Of a stretch of DNA of 64,000 nt, positions 59,068 through 64,000 are shown one piece after another (the stretch's first letter is position 1; each line of letters begins with the position of its first letter). Source of the stretch: Saccharothrix longispora (GTDB lineage: Bacteria > Actinomycetota > Actinomycetes > Mycobacteriales > Pseudonocardiaceae); contig NZ_NSDM01000009.1 in assembly GCF_030852425.1 (NCBI RefSeq), positions 1 through 64,000 of the forward strand, written 5' to 3'. A program made the translations under genes and the position numbers. The notes beneath the pieces are model-generated. The model saw nothing but the letters and a program-made list of their open reading frames with translations. It was not told the DNA's origin and did not search any database.

Positions 59068-61734
59068 ATGCCGCAGGGCCTGCTCGGTCGGGAGGCCGAG
59101 CTGACCGCGGTGCGCCGCGCGGTGGCCCGGGCGCGTGCGGGCGGCGCGGGGATCGTCGTGCTGCGCGGACCGCGCGGCAGCGGCAAGACCGCGCTCCTCG
59201 ACGCGTGCGCCGGGCTCGTCGGCGTGCCCGTCCGGTCGGTGCGCTGCACCGAGGGCGCCGCACCGGGCGAGGTGGTGGCGGGGCTGGTGCCGGACGCGTC
59301 CCCGGCGGGCTGCGCGCCGCCGTCCCACCGCTACCGGACGCGGCTGCGCGAACTGACCCGCGACGCGCCGCTGGCGCTGCTGCTGGACGACGCGCACTGG
59401 TGCGACGCCGAATCCGCCGAGACGCTGGACCTCCTGGTCAGGCGCGTTCCGCGGCTCCTCGTGGTGGCCGCCGTCGGCGGTGCGCCCCGGTCGGCGAACG
59501 GCACCTGGGGCGTGGCCGCGGCGCGGTCGCACGCGGTGGACCTCGCCCCGCTCACCGAGCAGGAGGTCGCCGAACTCGTGCGCCGCGAGTGGGGTGTGCC
59601 GGGTGACCCGGGGTTCGCCGCCGACTGCGCGCGCGTCACCGCGGGCAACCCGCTGGCCCTGCGGCTCCTGCTGGACCGGCTCAGGCGCGCCGGTGTGCGC
59701 CCCGGGAGCGGGTCGACGCGGGCGGTCGTCGCCGCGGGCGTCGAGGTGCTGGCCGATCTGCTGCCCGCGCACCTGACCCGCCCCGACGACGCGCCGGCCG
59801 TGGCCGAGGCGGTCGCCGTGCTCGGGATGACCGACCCGGCGTCGGTGGCGACGCTGGTGGGCGTGTCCGAACGGCTGGCCGCGGCCGTGCTCGCCGATCT
59901 CGGGTGCGCGGTCCTCCCGCGCGCCGATCCCCGTGCCGCCGATCCCCGTGCCGCCGATCCCCGCGCCGCCGGGCGGGGCGCCGCCGAACCGGCCGTCGCC
60001 GGCCTCGACCTCGCCGCGCGGGCCCGCCTGCTGGCCGTCCTGTTCGCCGACCTCGACCCGGCGGAGGTGACCGTGCGGCACGCCCGCGCGGCCCGGATGC
60101 TCAGCGACGCGGGACGTCCCGCCGCCGAGATCGCACCCCACCTGCTGGCCCTGCCCGAGCTGCCCCAGCGCTGGATGCGGGTGGTCCTGCGGGACGCCGC
60201 CCGCGTCGCGCCCGACCACGACACGACCGTGCGCTACCTCGACCGCGTCCTCACCGACTTCCCGGAGGACGTCCCGGCGCTGGTCGACTACGCGCGCGCC
60301 GTCGGCGACCGCGACCCGCACGCCGCGGACCGGCTGCTGCGCTCGGGCCTGGACGCCGCCACCGACCCGCACGAGCGGGCCACGCTGGCCATCGAACTCG
60401 CGCTCCTCGCCCCCGCCGTGCCCGGGGCGGAGCCGGTGCTGCCGCTGCTGGACGACGCGCTGCGCCCGCTCGTCGGCGCCGACCGCGAACTGCTCGTGCG
60501 CGGCCGGGCGGCGCGCCTGGCGGCCAGTTGGACGCGCGCCGCGGAGGTCTCGGGGGAGTCGACGCACCAGGCGCCCGCGGGCGACACCCCCGCCGAGCGG
60601 GTGGTGCTGGCGCTGCTCGCGTTCACCGACCTGCTGGGCGCGGCCCCGGCGGCGACCGCCGCGGCTCGCGCCCGCACGGCCCTCGCCGAACCGGGCGACC
60701 TGGGTTGGCCGCACGCCGCCGCCGCGTTCGCGCTCGCCGCGGCCGGGGACCCGGGCACGGCGGTCGCCCACCTCGGGCGGGTCCTGGACACCGCCGCCCC
60801 GACCGGGTGGACGCGGGCGCTCGCGGCGCTGCTGCGCGCCCTGGTCGTCGTCGACACCGGCGACCCGGCGGACGCGGTCGCCGACGCCTCCGCCGCGATC
60901 GACGCGCTGCGCACCGTGGACACCGCCCGGGTCGTCCTGGCCATCGCCCTGCACCGCCGGGGCGACACGCGGGCCGCCCTGGACGCGCTGCCCGGCACCG
61001 GCGCCGACGTCCCGGTGCTGGGACGGCCCCTCGGCCTGCTGCTGCGCGCGGACGCGGCCGAGGTGGCCGGGCGGCCGGACGAGGCGCTGCGCCACCTCGA
61101 CCGGTGCGCCGTCGAGACCTCCGAACTGGGCGTGGGCAACTCCGTCCTCGCGCCCTGGTGGCTGCCCTCCGCCCGCCTGCACGCCGCCGCGGGCCGTTCC
61201 CGCCAGGCCGCCCACGCCGCGGCGGCGGCGTGGGCGGCGGCCGACCGCTGGGACACCCCCGTGTCGCGCGGCCTGGCACTGCTCACCGCGGGGCACGCCG
61301 CCGACCGCTCCGGGGTCGACCTGATCTCCGACGCGGTGGACGTGCTGGCCGGCACCCCGAACACCTGGCACCGCGTGCACGCCGAGGCGGACCTCGCCGA
61401 GGCGCTGTTGCGCGGCGGCGACCGGGGCGGCGCGCGCAAGTGGTTCCGCGCCGCGGCGGACCGGGCGGGCCGCACCGGCTACCGGGCCGCGGCCGAGCGG
61501 CTGAGGGCACGCCTCGTCGCCGCGGGCGGGCGCCTGCACCGCGGCGCGGACGAGGGGCTGACCGTCGCCGAGCGCCGGGTCGCCGAACTGGCCGCGGCCG
61601 GCGTGACGAACCGGGAGATCGCCGAACGCCTCCGGATCACCCTGCGCACGGTGGAGACCCACCTGACCAACGTCTACCGCAAGCTCGACCTGCCCGGCCG
61701 GTCCGCCCTGCGACCACCGTCCGAACGGGACTGA
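59068..61734 (+). CDS. LAL-family LuxR transcriptional regulator
   Basis: This protein has 888 residues from ATG 59068, chosen because GGGAGGGGG precedes it. It has an N-terminal AAA-type ATPase with Walker A GPRGSGKT (residues 34-41) and Walker B LALLLDD (102-108). A long alanine-rich, helical (TPR-like) middle follows, then a C-terminal LuxR helix-turn-helix (about 830-882: LTVAERRVAELAAAG.TNREIAERL.ITLRTVETHLTNVYRKL). This is the layout of LAL regulators that activate many macrolide and polyene clusters. It stands divergent from the type II thioesterase and next to the PKS, so it is the best candidate cluster activator. A 15-base unit repeated three times adds ADPRA repeats (residues 286-300). 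Its signal ligand is unknown. Confidence 0.95.
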   Translation: MPQGLLGREAELTAVRRAVARARAGGAGIVVLRGPRGSGKTALLDACAGLVGVPVRSVRCTEGAAPGEVVAGLVPDASPAGCAPPSHRYRTRLRELTRDAPLALLLDDAHWCDAESAETLDLLVRRVPRLLVVAAVGGAPRSANGTWGVAAARSHAVDLAPLTEQEVAELVRREWGVPGDPGFAADCARVTAGNPLALRLLLDRLRRAGVRPGSGSTRAVVAAGVEVLADLLPAHLTRPDDAPAVAEAVAVLGMTDPASVATLVGVSERLAAAVLADLGCAVLPRADPRAADPRAADPRAAGRGAAEPAVAGLDLAARARLLAVLFADLDPAEVTVRHARAARMLSDAGRPAAEIAPHLLALPELPQRWMRVVLRDAARVAPDHDTTVRYLDRVLTDFPEDVPALVDYARAVGDRDPHAADRLLRSGLDAATDPHERATLAIELALLAPAVPGAEPVLPLLDDALRPLVGADRELLVRGRAARLAASWTRAAEVSGESTHQAPAGDTPAERVVLALLAFTDLLGAAPAATAAARARTALAEPGDLGWPHAAAAFALAAAGDPGTAVAHLGRVLDTAAPTGWTRALAALLRALVVVDTGDPADAVADASAAIDALRTVDTARVVLAIALHRRGDTRAALDALPGTGADVPVLGRPLGLLLRADAAEVAGRPDEALRHLDRCAVETSELGVGNSVLAPWWLPSARLHAAAGRSRQAAHAAAAAWAAADRWDTPVSRGLALLTAGHAADRSGVDLISDAVDVLAGTPNTWHRVHAEADLAEALLRGGDRGGARKWFRAAADRAGRTGYRAAAERLRARLVAAGGRLHRGADEGLTVAERRVAELAAAGVTNREIAERLRITLRTVETHLTNVYRKLDLPGRSALRPPSERD
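59923..59967 (+). repeat. Three tandem 15-base units inside the LuxR gene
   Basis: Three copies of GCCGATCCCCGTGCC (the third with one change) run in frame and encode ADPRA three times. A repeat of this kind can gain or lose units by slippage without breaking the frame. Confidence 0.9.
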
Positions 61735-61767
61735 CGGGGACCGGGCGGACCGGCTGCGAGCGGATTC

Positions 61768-63188
61768 CTACAGGGGGATGTTGCCGTGCGCGCCGCGCGC
61801 CGGCGCGGCCCCGGCCAGCAGGTGGGCGATCCGGCCGCGGGTCGCGGCGGGGTCGACGACCTCGTCCACCACGCCGATGCCCATGGCCAACCCGACGCCG
61901 CCCGCGATCACCTCGTGCTCGGCGGCCAGCCGCTCGCGCAGCGCGGCCCGCTCCTCCGGCGACTCGACGGCGGCCAGCTTGCGCCGGTGGATGATGTCCA
62001 CCGCCGCGCCCGCGCCCATCACGGCCACCTCGGCGTCGGGCCACGCCAGCACGGCGGTGGCCCCGAGGGAGCGGGAGTTCATGGCGATGTACGCGCCGCC
62101 GTACGACTTGCGGGTCACCAGCGTCACCCGCGGCACGGTGGCCTCGGCGAAGGCGTACAGCAGCTTCGCGCCCCGCCGCACGACGCCGTTCCACTCCTGC
62201 GCCGCGCCGGGCAGGTAGCCGGGCACGTCGACCAGCACGACCAGCGGCACGCCGAACGAGTCGCACAGGCGCACGAACCTCGACGCCTTCTCCGCCGACA
62301 GCGAGTCCAGGCACCCGCCCTTGCGCAGCGGGTTGTTCGCCACCACGCCGACGGTCCGACCACCCAGCCGCCCGAAGCCGACCACGACGTTGGGCGCCCA
62401 CTTCGCCTGGAGCTCGACGAACGGCCCGCTGTCCAGCAGCCCGCGCACCAGCGGCCGCACGTCGTAGGCCCGCCTCGGGTTGTCCGGCAGGCACGCGCGC
62501 AGGTCGGGGTCGTCGCCGAGCGACCCGGTGTCCACCGCGCCCTGGTCCGCCAGCAGCGACACCAGTTCGCGGGTGTGGTCGAGCGCCTCGTCCTCGGTGT
62601 CCACCGCGACGTGCACGACGCCGGACTTGCGGCCGTGCGCCTCCGGGCCGCCCAGCCCCTCCATGTCGACCGACTCGCCGGTCACCGCGCGCACCACGTC
62701 CGGCCCGGTGACGAAGACCCGGCCCGCGCCGGACATCACCACGACGTCGGTCAGCGCCGGACCGTACGCGGCCCCGCCGGCGGCCGGCCCGAGGACGACG
62801 GAGACCTGGGGCACCCGGCCCGAGGCGCGCACCATGGCCGCGAACATGCGCCCGATGCCGTGCATGCCGCCACGCCCTCGGCGAGCTTCGCCCCGCCGGA
62901 GTGCCACACGCCGATGACCGGCACGTCGTCGCGCACGGCGGTGTCGATGGCGTCCACGATGGGCGGGCACTCGTCCACGCCGATCGCGCCTCCCTTGACC
63001 GTGGCGTCGGTGCAGTACACGACCACCTGGTTGCCCGCGACCTCGCCGCGCGCCACCACGACGCCCACGCCCGGCTCCCGGTACGTCACCACGGCGGTGC
63101 CCGCGTCCAGCAGCCGCTCCAGTCGCCGCACCGGGTCGCGCGGGTCGGGCACGGCGCGGCCGGCGGGCAGGTCCAGGGTCTGCGTCAT
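61768..63188 (-). pseudogene. AccD6-like acyl-CoA carboxylase beta subunit, one-base frameshift
   Basis: Two overlapping frames together make one carboxyltransferase. The start ATG (63188) follows AGGAGGAG; the first frame runs to WHSGGAKLAEGVA. The product then continues in another frame as MHGIGRMFAAMVRASGRVPQ to the end HGNIPL. Inserting one base near 62866-62870 restores a 473-residue protein, the length I recall for mycobacterial AccD6. The family moves carboxyl from biotin to acetyl- or propionyl-CoA, giving malonyl- or methylmalonyl-CoA. The residue in GGAYIAM is Ile, where propionyl-specific PccB has Asp, suggesting acetyl-CoA or broad use. Motifs elsewhere are intact, so either a sequencing error or a very young mutation is likely. 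The gene converges on the LuxR gene with 33 bases between. It may feed malonyl-CoA to the PKS or be an extra, resistant copy. Confidence 0.85.
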
Positions 63189-63278
63189 CGCGCGCTCCTC
63201 CTGTCGGGGCGGGGGAGCACCAGTCAAGCCGCGCGCGACTCCGGAAAACCCCAGTACTCCGGCGGACCGGGTCCGGGC
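63189..63278 (-). promoter_or_regulatory. Upstream region of the carboxylase gene
   Basis: These 90 bases lie between the DUF742 stop and the carboxylase start. They hold a strong AGGAGGAG ribosome site (complement of 63195-63202) and, further upstream, a direct repeat ACTCCGG at 63238-63244 and 63256-63262 (18-base period, + strand sense). A GGACC-G-GGTCC palindrome lies at 63264-63274. A TTGACT hexamer on the minus strand (about 63222-63227) resembles a -35 box, but no convincing -10 follows. Confidence 0.35.
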
Positions 63279-63878
63279 TCAGGCCAGCCGCAGCAGTCCG
63301 GCGTGGACGCGGTGGAGCAGTTCCAGCGACGGGCCGTCGGCGGACGGCACGCGGTCGTCGTGCGCGACCACGAGGCCGTCGGTGATGGCGTCGCTGATCA
63401 GGACCCTGGCCACGCCCAGCGGCACGCCCAGGTGCACGGCGATCTCGGCCACCGACAGAGGCGCGCGGCACATGCGGTGCAGCCGGAGGGCGGTCGCGTC
63501 GGCGGCCGGCGGCGCGCCCGGCGCGGCCGACAGGATGGTCTCCAGGCGCAGTTCGTGGGTCGCCCGCGTGCGTCCCCTGGTGCGCACGTACGGGCGTGCC
63601 GTGGGCGCCGGCTGCTCCGCCAGCTCCTCGGCGGTGAAGAACTCGGTCGGCCCCTCCGCGGGGGCCGGTTCCGGTTCGGGCCCACGCTCCGGTCCGGACT
63701 CGGCCACCGGTCCGGGAAGGGGTTCCGGGAGCGGTTGCACGGCGGCCGGTGCGGGGGTCGGGTCCAGGGGCTTGGGGCGGAAGTCGTTGGCGGCCCACGT
63801 CTCGTAGTCGTTCCAACCGCCGAAGGCGAGGGGGTGGAACGAGGTCGCGGCAGGCTTGCTCTTGCGGCGCTTGTTCAT
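63279..63878 (-). CDS. DUF742-family protein (conservon-type regulator)
   Basis: This protein has 199 residues from ATG 63878 (MNKRRKSKPAATSF). The C-terminal ~115 residues match the DUF742 family (RTRATHELRLETIL... RMCRAPLSVAEIAVHLGVPLGVARVLISDAITDGLVVAH... LLHRVHAGLLRL), a winged-helix-like module. The N-terminal half is Pro/Glu-rich and probably disordered, so the protein is longer than the ~110-130 residue CvnC-type members. In actinomycetes these genes usually sit with a sensor kinase, a roadblock/LC7 protein and a small GTPase; none is visible before the window ends. The open frame continues upstream to a GTG at 63995, but that extension is less plausible. It may be unrelated to the PKS. 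Confidence 0.75.
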   Translation of the reverse strand: MNKRRKSKPAATSFHPLAFGGWNDYETWAANDFRPKPLDPTPAPAAVQPLPEPLPGPVAESGPERGPEPEPAPAEGPTEFFTAEELAEQPAPTARPYVRTRGRTRATHELRLETILSAAPGAPPAADATALRLHRMCRAPLSVAEIAVHLGVPLGVARVLISDAITDGLVVAHDDRVPSADGPSLELLHRVHAGLLRLA

Positions 63879-64000
63879 GGCACTCGATCTGTCGGCGGGC
63901 ACGCCCCCGTTGATCGGCCGATGGTGCCGGCCGAAGACTCGGGTTTCTTCCAGTCTTCCTGTGGTCGGGGTGTCTTCGCGTGCGGTCTGGGACACAGTAG
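63879..64000 (-). promoter_or_regulatory. Upstream region of the DUF742 gene
   Basis: These 122 bases run to the window edge. They contain a perfect 7-bp inverted repeat, GAAGACT (63933-63939) and AGTCTTC (63952-63958), with a 12-base spacer in a stretch less G+C-rich than its surroundings. It is a possible operator about 55-80 bases upstream of the ATG. No clear promoter boxes were recognised. Confidence 0.3.

Noticed and set aside
61637-62494. Extra minus-strand and plus-strand frames over the carboxylase gene
   Set aside because: Shadow frames with Arg/Ala/Gly-rich translation and no motifs; the carboxyltransferase frames explain the region.

Overview
The window is very G+C-rich DNA, with third codon positions almost always G or C. 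GTG starts and GGAGG-type ribosome sites suggest an actinomycete. The combination of a modular type I polyketide synthase (PKS), a LAL-type LuxR regulator and a DUF742 protein would fit a Pseudonocardiales or Streptomyces-like genome, but no marker gene fixes the genus.

About 90% of the window (1-57279, + strand) is four consecutive cis-AT type I PKS genes. The first enters the window already inside an acyltransferase (AT) domain. Module order is: A1 (partial) AT-KR(dead)-ACP; A2 KS-AT-KR-ACP; B1, B2, B3 KS-AT-DH-KR-ACP; B4 KS-AT(methylmalonyl)-KR-ACP; B5 KS-AT-KR-ACP; C1 KS-AT-KR(dead)-ACP; C2, C3, C4 KS-AT-DH-KR-ACP; D1 KS-AT(atypical)-DH-KR-ACP-TE. All ATs carry the malonyl-type HAFHS motif except B4 (GHSQG plus YASH) and D1 (GHSQG plus FAAHS). 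There is no ER domain. Matching C- and N-terminal docking segments at each gene junction support the order A-B-C-D. If the line is colinear, the carboxyl end of the chain is a 2-branched 2,4,6,8-tetraenoate with an 11-ketone, 13-OH, 14-methyl, 15-OH, a 16,18,20-triene, 23-OH and a 25-ketone. The terminal TE would release or cyclise it, giving a polyene macrolide, macrolactam or linear acid. The loading module and earlier modules lie upstream, so ring size and starter are unknown.

A perfect 22-bp stem-loop follows the last PKS gene and separates it from two convergent minus-strand genes: a DeoR-family repressor and a type II thioesterase. Divergent from the thioesterase is a LAL (LuxR) regulator of about 888 residues. 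Convergent with that is an AccD6-like acyl-CoA carboxylase beta-subunit gene carrying a one-base frameshift, followed by a DUF742 regulatory protein near the window end. The regulator, the editing thioesterase and the carboxylase (malonyl-CoA supply or possible resistance) plausibly serve the PKS. The DUF742 gene may already be outside the cluster.

The PKS genes contain several near-identical tracts (AT to AT, KS to KS) and two short patches of foreign-looking codons, signs of recent internal recombination. No RNA genes, insertion sequences, CRISPR arrays or origins were seen, and no stretch over 300 bases lacks a gene.
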